Counted from the stretch's first letter, positions 17,491-27,110 are shown. The stretch: 64,000 nucleotides of DNA from Beijerinckiaceae bacterium (GCA_024304885.1 JALJOM010000003.1:2390110-2454109), one strand, 5' to 3'. Numbers and translations: made by a program. Notes: generated by a model from the letters alone, not told the origin.

Positions 17491-18741
17491 TCAGCTCGCG
17501 TTCTGCTGCTCGAGCGCAAGCGCCTCGTCGGCTACGTGTGATACCAAAACGCCGGCACGCTCGGCAGAAAGCCGGCGCGCGCGCCGCTTCCTCCACCAGA
17601 TATAGACCCCGGTCACGGACAGCATCGCTATGACGATGCCGGCCACGCAGACGAGAATGCGATAGGGCAAGCCGAAGAGATCTGCCATGTGGAGTGCGAG
17701 GAGCCAGGACGTCAACGTGTCGCCGCTCTTCAGGCCCGAAGGGAGCCTGACCATCACGAGGTCGCCGGTAGTGGCATCGAAGAGGATCGTGGTTGTCCCG
17801 AGCTTGTCTCCGATATCGAGGTTCGAGCGCACCCGATACTGAACGAGACCTTTGGACCTGAAGAAGTAGAGCGCATCCGGCCGTTCGATCGTGAAGCCGT
17901 GCGCGCGGGCCTGCTCGTTCATCAGGCGCACTCCCGTCGCCTGGGCCTCCTCCCAGCTCATCGTCTCGCGCCCGTCGTCGCGAGGCGGCTGTGCCGGCCA
18001 TGTCCAGGCCGCCCGGTCGGTGGTGTCGAGCACGAGCTTCGTCGCCGCGATATAGACGTCGTTCAAGTTGAAGAACACGCCGGACCAGGCGAAGACGAAG
18101 AGTAGCGGCCACAGCCACAGACCACCGGCGCGATGCAGGTCGAAATTGACGCGATAGGCCGAGGCGCGCCACTTGACGAGAAAGGACGGCGCCCACCGCC
18201 CGAGAAAGCTCTTGCCCGAGGCTCGGCGCCGCGCCGGCAGGGTGAGATAGAAGCCGACGAAGCAATCGATGGTCCAGGCGAGCGCGATGATCCCGAGGAT
18301 CCACTCACCCGTCGGGCCCATCGCCAGCTGGTAATGCAGGCTGTAGACGAAGGGCATGATCTCTTCGAGCGCCGTCGGCAGGGCACCACGTTCGAGACGA
18401 CCCAGCTCTTCACCGGTCACGGCATCGAGGACGAGGCGGTTGAAGCCGAGCGGTGCGGCGCCCGGCAGCGGTTCCATCCCGATCCCCGCCGTGCCCGGAT
18501 TGCCGAGATAGATCGTGTTGGCGCGTGCCTGCGGAAACGAGCTTTCCGCTCGTCGTGCAAGAGTCGCAGCATCGAGCGTAGGCCCATGCGCGCCCGGATG
18601 AAGATGCGGCGCGAGCCAATGGTTCAGCTCGGGCAAGAAGGCGAGCAGGCTGCCGGTCAGCCCGACCACGACGAGGAACCCCGCCATCGTCAGGCCGATC
18701 CAGCGATGCAGCCACACGAAGAAATGCCGGATCATGCTCAT
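17491..18741 (-). CDS. PepSY-associated membrane protein
   Basis: 416 residues. Starts with FFVWLHRWIGLTMAGFLVVV, the usual first helix of the PepSY-TM family, with further spans near 140-160, 195-215 and 340-370 and a final cytoplasmic RKRRARR. The large loop between has a PepSY-like unit (GDLVMVRLPSGLKSGDTLTS). Such proteins commonly sit beside siderophore receptors and are thought to reduce imported ferric siderophore. It follows the TonB receptor on the same strand by 153 bases. Confidence 0.85.
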   Translation of the reverse strand: MSMIRHFFVWLHRWIGLTMAGFLVVVGLTGSLLAFLPELNHWLAPHLHPGAHGPTLDAATLARRAESSFPQARANTIYLGNPGTAGIGMEPLPGAAPLGFNRLVLDAVTGEELGRLERGALPTALEEIMPFVYSLHYQLAMGPTGEWILGIIALAWTIDCFVGFYLTLPARRRASGKSFLGRWAPSFLVKWRASAYRVNFDLHRAGGLWLWPLLFVFAWSGVFFNLNDVYIAATKLVLDTTDRAAWTWPAQPPRDDGRETMSWEEAQATGVRLMNEQARAHGFTIERPDALYFFRSKGLVQYRVRSNLDIGDKLGTTTILFDATTGDLVMVRLPSGLKSGDTLTSWLLALHMADLFGLPYRILVCVAGIVIAMLSVTGVYIWWRKRRARRLSAERAGVLVSHVADEALALEQQNAS

Positions 18742-18894
18742 GCCTCCTCGAGGATCGGGCGCGAGCCGTATCGGCCGCAGTCCCCGCGTTGGCCCTAGAA
18801 CGAGCGAGCAAGCCCGAGCCTGTCACGCCTCGACGATATGACGCAGGCCGGCGGAGCGACCGAGGCGAGGTCCTCGGGCGCTCGGCCGCCCTAG

Positions 18895-21213
18895 TCAGAA
18901 TTCCACACGCAGCGAGCCGACGACGGCACGCGGCGCACCGGGAGCAATGCCGAGCCGCGGGGAGACGTTCGAATCAGGATCGGTCGATTCGTAATAGATC
19001 GTATCGGTCAGGTTCCGGACATTGACCTGCGCGACGAGATTCATCGGCCCGAAGCTCCATTTGTAGGCGGCCATGGCATCGAGCCGGGCATAGGCCGGCA
19101 GCTGGAACGAGCTGATCGCGTCGCCTTGGCGATTGCCGACGAAACGAACGCCGATGCCGAGGCTCAATCCGTGGAGCTCGGGGATCTCCGTGACGTCCCA
19201 TTTGCACCAGAAGCTGCCCCCATAGCGCGGCACGTTCGGCAGGCGATGACCGAGGAAGACGGGAACCCCGGCGTCGTCGAGAATACTGTCCTTGACCACG
19301 CGCGCGTCGAGATAGGTGAAGCTCGAGATCAGGCTGATATTGTCCGTGACCTTGCCGACGGCGTCGAATTCGACGCCTTTGCTCCTTTGCACACCGACCG
19401 CGATCGAGTCGAATGGATCGGGGGTGCTCAAGTTCGGTGTCAGGATGTTGTTTTTCGTCAGGTTGTAGAAAGCGAGGGTCGCGAGCAGGCGCTTGTCGAA
19501 AAGCTCCGCCTTGATCCCCGTCTCCCATTGCTCGGATTGTTGTGGCGGCTGAGGCACGTTGTCGGCAGTCACGCCGTTGTTGGCGCCGAAGCCCGTGGTC
19601 CAGCTGCCGTAGACGCTCAGCCAAGGCATCAGCTGGTACAGAACGCCGACGCGTGGGCTGAAGGCGTCGTCGTATCTCCTGACACCCGGGGCTCCGATAT
19701 TCAGCTCGGCCGCCCTAATGGTGCCGCCCCTTCCGCGTGCGACGACCGACCAGTCGTAGCGGCCGCCGCCGACAATATGCAGCCTGTCCCAGATCGTGAT
19801 ATGATCCTGAAAATAGATCCCTTTCTGATCCTCGAGGAAGGCGCTTACATCGCGGGGGAAGCCGGGTCGGTTGAACGGCGCTGCGTAGAAGGCCGAGCGC
19901 GGAATGCCGTAGCTCGGCCAGGGATTGTAGATGTTGATGTCATATGCGGGGTTCGGCGTGATGAAGTCCCCGAAGAACGGGTATTGCGTTGTTGAACGGA
20001 GGTAATCGAAGCCGACGAGTGTTTCGTGCCGCATGCCCCACAGATCGAAATTCCCCAGGAGGTCGAGGTTTGTCGTGTAAATCGTGTCATTGTTGATTTG
20101 ACCGAAAATGTTCCGATGCATGATCCCGTCCGGCGTCAGCGCGGCGGCGGCATCGAAAGCCGGCGCCGGATTGACGAAGTCGGTGAAGCCGTGGTTGAAG
20201 CTCGCGAGGAACCGGTTGCGCAGGGTGAGATATTCGTTGAACCTTTGCGTGAACTCGGAGCCGACATTGATTTGGCGCGTATTGTCGATCGGGTCGTTGG
20301 GATCGCCGAACGAGCGGCTGATCGGAATCGGCGCTGGTCGGTCACCGACTGCCGGAATGCCGAAGTCGGCAATGAAGTCCTGATTGAAATATTCGAGGTC
20401 GACCACGAGGCTCGTGTCGGGGGTCGGCTGGAAGCGCAGGCTCGGATTGAGCAGGATCATATTGGAGCGATCGAAGTCACGGAAGGATCCGTTGGTCTGG
20501 TAGCCGCCCGAAAATCGGTAGGCGAGCATGTTGCCGTCACCGAGGAAGTTGTTGCTGTCCCATTGCGTCCGAACTTGCCGGAACGAGCCGAACCGCTGCT
20601 CGACGGAATTGTACGAGACGTCGATCGGGCGCTTGGTCACGATATTGATCAGCCCGCCCGGCTCGCTGCGGCCGTAGAGCAAGGCCGCGGGTCCCTTCAG
20701 CACCTCGATGCGCTCGATATTGGCGGTGTCGAACTCGCTTCTGCCGAACGACGCGGCAAGCACGCCGTTGCGATAGATCTGGCTGACGGGGAACCCGCGA
20801 ATGATGAAACGGTTGCCGCTCCCGAGGGACGCATCGGGAAAGACTCCGCTGACGTTCTCCAGAGCCTCCTGGATTCTCGTGACCTGCTGGTCCTGGATCA
20901 CCGCCCGCGGCACGACATTGATCGCCGCAGGGGTCACGACGAGCGGGATGTTGGTCTTGGTGGCGGTCGTTGCGTTCGACACCGCATAGCTCGGCTTGAA
21001 AGGGTCGCCGTCACCACCGCCCGCGCCGTCGACATTGATCGCCGGCAGGTGAACGGCCGTCCCGCTCGCTTGGGCCTCGACCGTTTGCGCGATCGCGGAC
21101 GAGGTCGGGGCGAGCGCGAGCCCCGACAGCATCGTCGTCGCCAGTATCGTCGTCGTCTGGAGATCGTGGCGCCGCAGTGCGAGCGCCGAGCATTTGTTTT
21201 CTTTTGCTTGCAT
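18895..21213 (-). CDS. TonB-dependent siderophore receptor
   Basis: 772 residues: signal region (1-43), plug domain with VVTPAAINVVPRAVIQDQQ, ALENVSGVFPD, NRFIIRGFPVSQIYRNG and IERIEVLKGPAALLYGRSEP (typical of FhuA/FpvA-type ferric siderophore receptors), then a 22-strand barrel ending in aromatic residue GSLRVEF. The extended N-terminus is short, so there is no signalling domain. Ligand unknown. No family C/D repeat here; a 10-bp inverted repeat lies just upstream. Confidence 0.92.
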   Translation of the reverse strand: MQAKENKCSALALRRHDLQTTTILATTMLSGLALAPTSSAIAQTVEAQASGTAVHLPAINVDGAGGGDGDPFKPSYAVSNATTATKTNIPLVVTPAAINVVPRAVIQDQQVTRIQEALENVSGVFPDASLGSGNRFIIRGFPVSQIYRNGVLAASFGRSEFDTANIERIEVLKGPAALLYGRSEPGGLINIVTKRPIDVSYNSVEQRFGSFRQVRTQWDSNNFLGDGNMLAYRFSGGYQTNGSFRDFDRSNMILLNPSLRFQPTPDTSLVVDLEYFNQDFIADFGIPAVGDRPAPIPISRSFGDPNDPIDNTRQINVGSEFTQRFNEYLTLRNRFLASFNHGFTDFVNPAPAFDAAAALTPDGIMHRNIFGQINNDTIYTTNLDLLGNFDLWGMRHETLVGFDYLRSTTQYPFFGDFITPNPAYDINIYNPWPSYGIPRSAFYAAPFNRPGFPRDVSAFLEDQKGIYFQDHITIWDRLHIVGGGRYDWSVVARGRGGTIRAAELNIGAPGVRRYDDAFSPRVGVLYQLMPWLSVYGSWTTGFGANNGVTADNVPQPPQQSEQWETGIKAELFDKRLLATLAFYNLTKNNILTPNLSTPDPFDSIAVGVQRSKGVEFDAVGKVTDNISLISSFTYLDARVVKDSILDDAGVPVFLGHRLPNVPRYGGSFWCKWDVTEIPELHGLSLGIGVRFVGNRQGDAISSFQLPAYARLDAMAAYKWSFGPMNLVAQVNVRNLTDTIYYESTDPDSNVSPRLGIAPGAPRAVVGSLRVEF

Positions 21214-21595
21214 CCGAGTTTTCCTTCCCCTCGCTCACGAGGATCATGGTGCGGGAAGGAAACTTCGGCCGATGTCTCGCTCGAGAGGATGGACCCCTTC
21301 CCGATCGGTGAGACGGTGGGACCTGCTCGATGGCGTCATGCAAATGACGCCGTGTTCGCTGGTTCGGCGACACTGTTGCTCGAGCGCAACATGCCGGCGT
21401 GCGGGATCTCGGCCTGTGCAGCATCGGTCACGAGAAGTGCAAGCGGCGCGTCGGACCCCGAGATAGAAGAGCCACGCGATCCATAGCAGGCCGGTAGCCG
21501 GACCCTGCTCAATCCACGGACGGGACCTTTCCGCGCCACGCGCTTGCGCGCCGATCCACGGAACTCCTCGATGCCGTTGCGATGCCGGGCGAGGC
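21214..21595. other. Intergenic region upstream of the TonB receptor
   Basis: No gene supported. It holds a perfect 10-bp inverted repeat (see next entry) within 50 bases of the receptor start. Open frames here are shadows with Arg/Ser/Pro-rich translations. I found no Fur or iron-control-element palindrome. Confidence 0.5.
21220..21262. promoter_or_regulatory. Inverted repeat in the receptor leader
   Basis: TTTCCTTCCC at 21220-21229 and GGGAAGGAAA at 21253-21262 are perfect 10-bp arms with a 23-base spacer, ending 7 bases before the receptor start codon. It could be a leader hairpin in the receptor mRNA or a two-site operator. The purine-rich arm on the mRNA could also pair away the ribosome site. 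Function is inference. Confidence 0.4.
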
Positions 21596-22747
21596 TCAAC
21601 CGAGCAGGTAGGTCACCCCGGTGGCGCGTTCCACGAGCCAGATCATAGCGACGACCGCGATCACCAGCGAGCCGACCGGCATGACCACCCTCGTATAGGC
21701 GAGGCTTTTCCGCGCGAGGTAGAGGAACGGCAATATCCCGACGACGATCGCGAGCTGGCCGAGCTCCACCCCGACGTTGAAGGAGAGGAGGGCGGTGAGC
21801 TTGCGGTCGGGCGGCAAGCCGAACTCGTCGAGCACGTTCGCGAAGCCGAACCCGTGCATCAGGCCGAAGACGAAGGCCATGACCCACAAGCGCCGCGTGA
21901 ACACCGGATAGAGATTGTTGATCGCGGCCGCGATGATGGACGCGGCGATCACGCTTTCGACGAGGCGCGACGGCAGCTCGACGAGGCCGAAGGCCGCGAC
22001 CGACAAGGTGACGGAATGGGCGAGGGTGAAGGCGGTGACGACCTTCGCAGTGCTCCAGAAGGCGCCGGAAAAATCCTCGACCGGCAGCCACTTCTGGCCG
22101 TTGCGGGTCAGCACCGCGGAGAGCAGGAGCGTGACCAGGAACAGGATGTGATCATAGCCGATCCAGATATGATGGGCACCCTGCTCGATGTAGGAGAGGA
22201 CGATCGCGGAGAGATTGTCGGTGCCGAGATCGAACTCGACGACTTTCGCGTCCGGCGTCATCACCCCTGAATAGGAGCTCTCGTCGCGGCGGAAATCGAC
22301 GAGCGCGCGGTGCTGCGCGTCGATATCGAACATGAGGTCGTAGCCGACCCGCACGAGCCGGCCGAGCGCCTCGCACGGCCCGGAGAACGAAAAGATCGCA
22401 TAGGTCTCGCCGCCGCGGATGTCGAGCGCGAGAGCGCCGGGCGTCAGCGCGCAGGGCTCGACGCGCGAGCCGATCGAAAGCTTCGAGAAGACCTTCTCGG
22501 CGATCTCCGCCTCGCGGCTCTGCAGCTCTTCCCAGGTGACCTTGCCGTCTCCGTCGGAGTCGAGCTTGTAGGCGATGTCGAGGTCACGGACGGCGAGCTC
22601 GAGCTGGCCCGAGACGGCATCTTCGGTCAGATCCGCCTTCAGGAACCCGTAGCTCGTCATATGCGAGGAGGCCGGCGGCGCGGCGCAGGTGAACGCGAGA
22701 AGAAGGACAGCGGCGGCGAGGACGTACCGGAGGCTCGAGCTTGTCAT
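21596..22747 (-). CDS. HupE/UreJ-like membrane protein with extracytoplasmic EF-hand
   Basis: 383 residues. Signal peptide (1-28), then a soluble domain carrying a perfect EF-hand loop DSDGDGKVTWEE (63-74), then a HupE/UreJ-type membrane domain: GAHHIWIGYDHILFLVTLLL (the H-x3-G-x-D-H motif), AHSVTLSVAAFGLVELPSRL, and GLMHGFGFANVLDEFGLP. HupE/UreJ proteins move nickel or cobalt; the form with a long N-terminal domain is uncharacterised. Same strand as, and tightly following, the repeat protein and DUF4331 genes. Confidence 0.85.
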   Translation of the reverse strand: MTSSSLRYVLAAAVLLLAFTCAAPPASSHMTSYGFLKADLTEDAVSGQLELAVRDLDIAYKLDSDGDGKVTWEELQSREAEIAEKVFSKLSIGSRVEPCALTPGALALDIRGGETYAIFSFSGPCEALGRLVRVGYDLMFDIDAQHRALVDFRRDESSYSGVMTPDAKVVEFDLGTDNLSAIVLSYIEQGAHHIWIGYDHILFLVTLLLSAVLTRNGQKWLPVEDFSGAFWSTAKVVTAFTLAHSVTLSVAAFGLVELPSRLVESVIAASIIAAAINNLYPVFTRRLWVMAFVFGLMHGFGFANVLDEFGLPPDRKLTALLSFNVGVELGQLAIVVGILPFLYLARKSLAYTRVVMPVGSLVIAVVAMIWLVERATGVTYLLG

Positions 22748-22798
22748 GTCCGCTTCTTCTGCACGCTATCGGGGTCCGGCATCGAGCGTCGCTGCGGT

Positions 22799-24064
22799 CT
22801 AGCGTGTGTGCGGCGGAGGATCAAGCGACGCAGGATGCAGGCCTGCCGGTCGCGAACGAAGGTACTCGCGAAGCCGTTCGATGCGCCGATCCTCGAGGCC
22901 CGTCGCCGTGACGAACTCGAGGACCACCTCGGCCGCCTCCGGTCGGCCGGCTGCGAGCGCCGCCGCGAGGACGAGCCTCGCATCCGCAGGCTCCTTCTCG
23001 ATCGCCCAGTTCTCGCTCGCGAGCACGAGCGCCCGTTTCGGATCGGCTCGCACCTCGAGCTCGAAGCGCGCTTCCTCCCGCAGATGGAGCGGCCCGCTGC
23101 CGGCGCGCGCCACGGCGAAGCGCTCGGCGAGAAGGCTGGCCCAGCCGCCCGCACGCGGGTCCCCCGAGGCCTTGCCCGCGATCGCGAGCCGCAGCAGCGC
23201 GGAATCGATGTCCGCGTGGTCGGCGAGCAGCGCGAGCACGTCCATGGGGCGCCCGGCGTCGAGCAGGAAATCGGCGTAAGCGACGAGGCTCGGCAGATCG
23301 GTGCCACCTTCGGCCGCGGCGACGAGAAGCCTTTCGGCCTCCTCGTCGCGCCCCAGCGCCCCGGCGATCTCGGCCGCGATGCTGGTTGCGAAGCGCCACA
23401 TTGCGGGGTCGGCGCGGCGGTCGAGAGCCATCACGCGGGAGAGCCGTTCGAGCGCGAGCGCGCCGTCGCCGCGCAATGCGGCCACACGCGCCGTGCAGGC
23501 CGCGGCCGCCGAGAGGCCGACCGATCGGGGCAAGGCGCGGCAATCGTTCCCGGCTCGGTCGAGAGCACCCATGGCCTGCAGGACGAAGGCGCGGGAAAGC
23601 CGCGCCTGCCCGTTCCCGGGACTCGCGGCGAGGACCGAGTCGAGATCGGCCAAGGCGCCGGCAAAATCGTGAGAAGCTTGGCGGATCACCGCACGCAGGA
23701 TACGGACCTCGAGCGGCGCCGAGGCGTCACGCCACCACGGGGCGAGCGCGGCTTGCGCCCGTCCGTAGAGGCGCGGATCGGCGCTCGCGCGGCCCTCTCG
23801 GATCGCCAGGCGCGCCTTTACCAGGGCAGCGGGCAGATCGGTCGCATCGGTCTCGAGCCTCGCGTCGAGGCTGCGGGCCTCTGCCCGCGCAGCGGTCACC
23901 CAGCGCGGGACGACATGGATCACGGTCTTGCCGTCGGCCGGGCGGAACGGTGCGGCAGACGCCGGGCCGGCGATCAGCGAAGCGGCGGCGAGCATGACGC
24001 CGAGGCCGGCACGCATCGCCGCGGCACGGATGCTCTCTACCGAGCTCGATGAAGACCAATGCAT
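22799..24064 (-). CDS. Exported helical-repeat (TPR-like) protein
   Basis: 421 residues from ATG 24064. Signal region MRAGLGVMLAAASLIAGPA, then Ala/Leu-rich helix pairs such as FAGALADLDSVLAASPGNGQ and EEAERLLVAAAEGG that read as degenerate tetratricopeptide repeats. Probably a periplasmic scaffold. It lies between the DUF4331 and HupE-like genes with short gaps (81 and 51 bases), so likely one transcript. Confidence 0.75.
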   Translation of the reverse strand: MHWSSSSSVESIRAAAMRAGLGVMLAAASLIAGPASAAPFRPADGKTVIHVVPRWVTAARAEARSLDARLETDATDLPAALVKARLAIREGRASADPRLYGRAQAALAPWWRDASAPLEVRILRAVIRQASHDFAGALADLDSVLAASPGNGQARLSRAFVLQAMGALDRAGNDCRALPRSVGLSAAAACTARVAALRGDGALALERLSRVMALDRRADPAMWRFATSIAAEIAGALGRDEEAERLLVAAAEGGTDLPSLVAYADFLLDAGRPMDVLALLADHADIDSALLRLAIAGKASGDPRAGGWASLLAERFAVARAGSGPLHLREEARFELEVRADPKRALVLASENWAIEKEPADARLVLAAALAAGRPEAAEVVLEFVTATGLEDRRIERLREYLRSRPAGLHPASLDPPPHTR

Positions 24065-24145
24065 GTGGGCCTCCGCTCCGTGCTGCATCGAGCTATAGGG
24101 AGCGAGGCAGCGGCGCACGCCTTGCCTCGCAGGATCGGCAGCAGC

Positions 24146-25645
24146 TCAGTGGTGGTCGTGCACGCGCCCGTTGTGGGGTGTCGCGGCGTAGGGGAAGACC
24201 TGGTTGTAGGTGATATCGTTGCTGCTGACCCGGGACGCGTTGAACTCTCGGTCGATCGAGCCGAAGGGACCGGCGGCGCCGAGCGCGATCAAGCCGATGT
24301 TCTCCACATCGTCGCCGAAGCGTCGCCCGTTGGGCCAGCCGCCGGGGATGAACCCGCCGTTGCCGAACGGATCCTGCACCTTGCTCTGGAGGACGTCGCC
24401 CCCGAAGACGCCGAGGCGATGGAACCCGTTCTGCCCCGCGAGCCGTGCCGGTCCCGTGGTGAGATCGACCTTGATGAGGTCGGGGATGAAGATCGACCGG
24501 ATGAGCCCCGGGATGATCGGCGTCGTGCCGAGAGCGCGCGCAAGCTCGGGATTGTCGGCATATTTGCCGAACAGCGAGGCGTCGCTGCTCGGATCGGTCC
24601 GGCTGTAGCGATCCTTGTCGGCGAAGGCGACGAAAAGCTCGTTGAACAAGGGATTGCCTTGCCGCCCGACCGGCTTTGCCGCGGCACGCTCGTCGTTGTA
24701 GCTGCTGGATCCGAGCCGGCTTGTCCTTACCCACACGCCGGCCATCTTGGCGCCGCCGAGGTCGGCGATCGGAATCTCGAGCACGACGGTGTGGACGTTG
24801 TAGCCGCCTTGGCTGTCGAAGGGCTTGGTCGGCGTCGTCCTCGGCGAGAGGCCGAAGCTGAAGTCGAGATCGAACGGGGATTGGACATCGGCATAGAAGC
24901 CGTCGTCACGCTGGCCGGCGAAGATCCGATGGCCGCGGCGCAAGTCGTAGATGGCATTCCTCGTGTAGGGATCGAGCGCCGCCTCGGTCGTCACCCCGCC
25001 CTTGGCGACGCTGTCGCCGTCGTCGTTCTGGTTGTAGAATCGTGTCACCCGGCCTTGGTTGTTCGGGGGAACGAGCCCAGTGCCGAGCGGCACGAAGCGC
25101 TTCGGGCTATTCCGATCGACCATGACGACGGAATAGGACTGGCGAAAGTTCTGGTTGTCCGGAAAGCCGCCCTGCGGCGCGGGTGCGATCTCCCCGAGGT
25201 ACGGAAGGATCGTCCTCGGGTTCTTGCGGCTCGAGAAGGTCTGGAACCGGTAGATGCGGTCGGGTCGAGCGTTGGAGATGCTCCCGTCGAGCGACAGGTA
25301 GATCTCGTAGAGGACACGGTCGTCGAACCCGAAAAGGTTCGGCCCTATGCCCGGCTCCTCGAAGGGGAAGACCGCGAAGGCGACGGTGAGATAGTCTTGC
25401 TGGTTGCTCGCGCGTCGGCTGACGAAGGCATAGACATCGGTCGTGTTGGCGGCCGGGTCGAAGGTGACGAGCGGCGCGTCCATGTGGCTCGACGCCGAGG
25501 CAGGCCCTGCCGGCGGGCTAGCCACCAGAAGAGCGACGCCGACAGAAAGGCCGATTCGGCGCGCGGCTTTCGCGAGCTTTCGGATTGATTTCGCGTGCAT
25601 CATGCGTGCGTCGCGCTTGTGGCGACGGGGTATCGTCTGTCGCAT
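24146..25645 (-). CDS. DUF4331 secreted protein
   Basis: 499 residues (ATG 25645; ATG 25603 also possible). Signal peptide ending PAGPASAS, then SSHMDAPLVTFDPAANTTDVYAF, the hallmark opening of DUF4331, followed by RVLYEIYLSLDGS, PPNNQGRVTR and FDLDFSFGL. The C-terminus has RVHDHH, a small His cluster. DUF4331 proteins are abundant secreted proteins with no known function. First gene of a run with the repeat protein and the HupE-like protein. Confidence 0.9.
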   Translation of the reverse strand: MRQTIPRRHKRDARMMHAKSIRKLAKAARRIGLSVGVALLVASPPAGPASASSHMDAPLVTFDPAANTTDVYAFVSRRASNQQDYLTVAFAVFPFEEPGIGPNLFGFDDRVLYEIYLSLDGSISNARPDRIYRFQTFSSRKNPRTILPYLGEIAPAPQGGFPDNQNFRQSYSVVMVDRNSPKRFVPLGTGLVPPNNQGRVTRFYNQNDDGDSVAKGGVTTEAALDPYTRNAIYDLRRGHRIFAGQRDDGFYADVQSPFDLDFSFGLSPRTTPTKPFDSQGGYNVHTVVLEIPIADLGGAKMAGVWVRTSRLGSSSYNDERAAAKPVGRQGNPLFNELFVAFADKDRYSRTDPSSDASLFGKYADNPELARALGTTPIIPGLIRSIFIPDLIKVDLTTGPARLAGQNGFHRLGVFGGDVLQSKVQDPFGNGGFIPGGWPNGRRFGDDVENIGLIALGAAGPFGSIDREFNASRVSSNDITYNQVFPYAATPHNGRVHDHH

Positions 25646-26063
25646 AAAGTGGGGTCCCTTGTCGAGCAGTCATGACACGAGGGAGCCCACCGGTCGGAGC
25701 CGCCGGCTCGAATAAATGCGTACCCGAATGTGCTCCCTGCCGCTGTTACCGCTCGGGACATTGGAAAGTTTCAGGGGCGGTCGAATATTTCGGGGCCACA
25801 CGGGTCATCCACACTCGGGCAAGCCAGCGCAAAGAAACATCTACAGGGACACGGAGGCGATCACGCCCACAGCTGCGCTACGCGGTCACGCCCTGGCAAC
25901 AGAGCGAATTCATCTGGCTCGCCGCGATCTCGGCAATTGCCTAATTTTTGCGCTTCCGTGTCACCGAAGATTATCTCTATAAATTCTATAGAGAGACACA
26001 TTGTCTGCAGGGATCCGGCTTGCATGCAGGATGCCCCTACACGTCGCCGGTCGAGGGACGATC
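25646..26063. other. Divergent intergenic region, DUF4331 / hydrolase
   Basis: No gene supported. It must contain the promoters of both divergent transcripts. Notable content: GAGGGAGC (25679) and GCTCCCT (25732) as 7-bp inverted arms near the DUF4331 start, and an 8-bp palindrome at 25974-25994. Confidence 0.5.
25974..25994. promoter_or_regulatory. Operator-like palindrome upstream of the MetX-like hydrolase
   Basis: TCTCTATA-AATTC-TATAGAGA: perfect 8-bp arms around a 5-base centre, AT-rich in GC-rich surroundings, 70 bases before the GTG start. This is the size and form of a site for a dimeric repressor (TetR, GntR or similar). No such regulator is adjacent. Confidence 0.5.
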
Positions 26064-27110
26064 GTGACCCGCAACTATTATTCCCAAGACATCCACGGAC
26101 CTTTCGAGACGTGCGACATCGGCGATCTCGAGCTCGAGGAGGACGGAAAAATCCGCAACCTCGAGCTCGCTTATGCGACCTTCGGTAACCTCTCCCCCAG
26201 GCGGGACAACGCGATCCTGTTTCCCACTTGGTACTCCGGGAGCAACAAGATCCTGGAGCTCGCCTATATGGGCGCCGGTCGCGCGCTCGACCCGACGAAA
26301 TATTTCATCATCCTCGTCAATCAAATCGGGAACGGCCTGTCGAGCTCGCCGCACCATGCGCCGCCTCCGTTCGATGCCGCACGCTTTCCGGCGGTGCGCA
26401 TCGGCGACGATGTCCGCGCACAATACAAGCTCGTGACGGAGAAGCTCGGCATCGACGAGCTGGCGCTCGTTCTCGGCGGCTCGATGGGAGCGCAGCAAAC
26501 CTACGAATGGGCGGTCCGCTATCCCGATCGGGTCCGGCGCGCCGCGCCGATCGCGGGAACCGCGAGGAGCACGGCTCACAACCGCTTGCTCGTCGAGAGC
26601 TTCATCGAGGCGATCACGAGCGATCCCGCCTTCGATGGTGGATGGTACGGCGACGCCCGTAGGGTCCATCGCGGCCTGCGACGGCACGCCCGGCTTTTCG
26701 GTGTCTCGGGGTTGACCGAGAGCTTCTTCAACGACGGGGCTTGGAAAGCGCTCGGATTTTCGAGCGTGGACGATTTCGTCGCGGGCTTCCTCGAGAGCCA
26801 TTTCCTGTCACAAGACCCCAACAACTTGATCCTGCTCGCCTCGAAATGGAAGGAAAACGACGCGAGCCGGCTCGCCCGGGGTGATCTCGCAGCGGCGCTC
26901 GCGCGCATCACGGCGAGAACCTTCGTCGTCGCCATCGAGGAGGACGGGTTCTTTCCGCTCGAAAACATAGCGGCCGAGCAGAAGCTCGTGCCCGGAAGCG
27001 AGCTGCGGACAGTGTCCTCGGCTTGGGGGCACCTCGCCTTGTTCGGGCTCGACAGCTCCTACAACGACCAGATCGACGCCCACCTGAAGGAGCTTCTGTC
27101 GACCCCATGA
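26064..27110 (+). CDS. Alpha/beta hydrolase of the homoserine O-acetyltransferase (MetX) family
   Basis: 348 residues from GTG 26064, preceded by GAGGGACG. MetX-like fold: ELAYATFGNLSPRRDNAILF, nucleophile elbow LGGSMGAQQTYEW, acid at EEDGFFPL and His at AWGHLALFG. The His motif and the absence of a MetX-type GHDxF end, plus no methionine genes nearby, suggest an acyl hydrolase/transferase paralogue rather than true MetX. A palindromic operator candidate precedes it. Confidence 0.8.
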   Translation: MTRNYYSQDIHGPFETCDIGDLELEEDGKIRNLELAYATFGNLSPRRDNAILFPTWYSGSNKILELAYMGAGRALDPTKYFIILVNQIGNGLSSSPHHAPPPFDAARFPAVRIGDDVRAQYKLVTEKLGIDELALVLGGSMGAQQTYEWAVRYPDRVRRAAPIAGTARSTAHNRLLVESFIEAITSDPAFDGGWYGDARRVHRGLRRHARLFGVSGLTESFFNDGAWKALGFSSVDDFVAGFLESHFLSQDPNNLILLASKWKENDASRLARGDLAAALARITARTFVVAIEEDGFFPLENIAAEQKLVPGSELRTVSSAWGHLALFGLDSSYNDQIDAHLKELLSTP

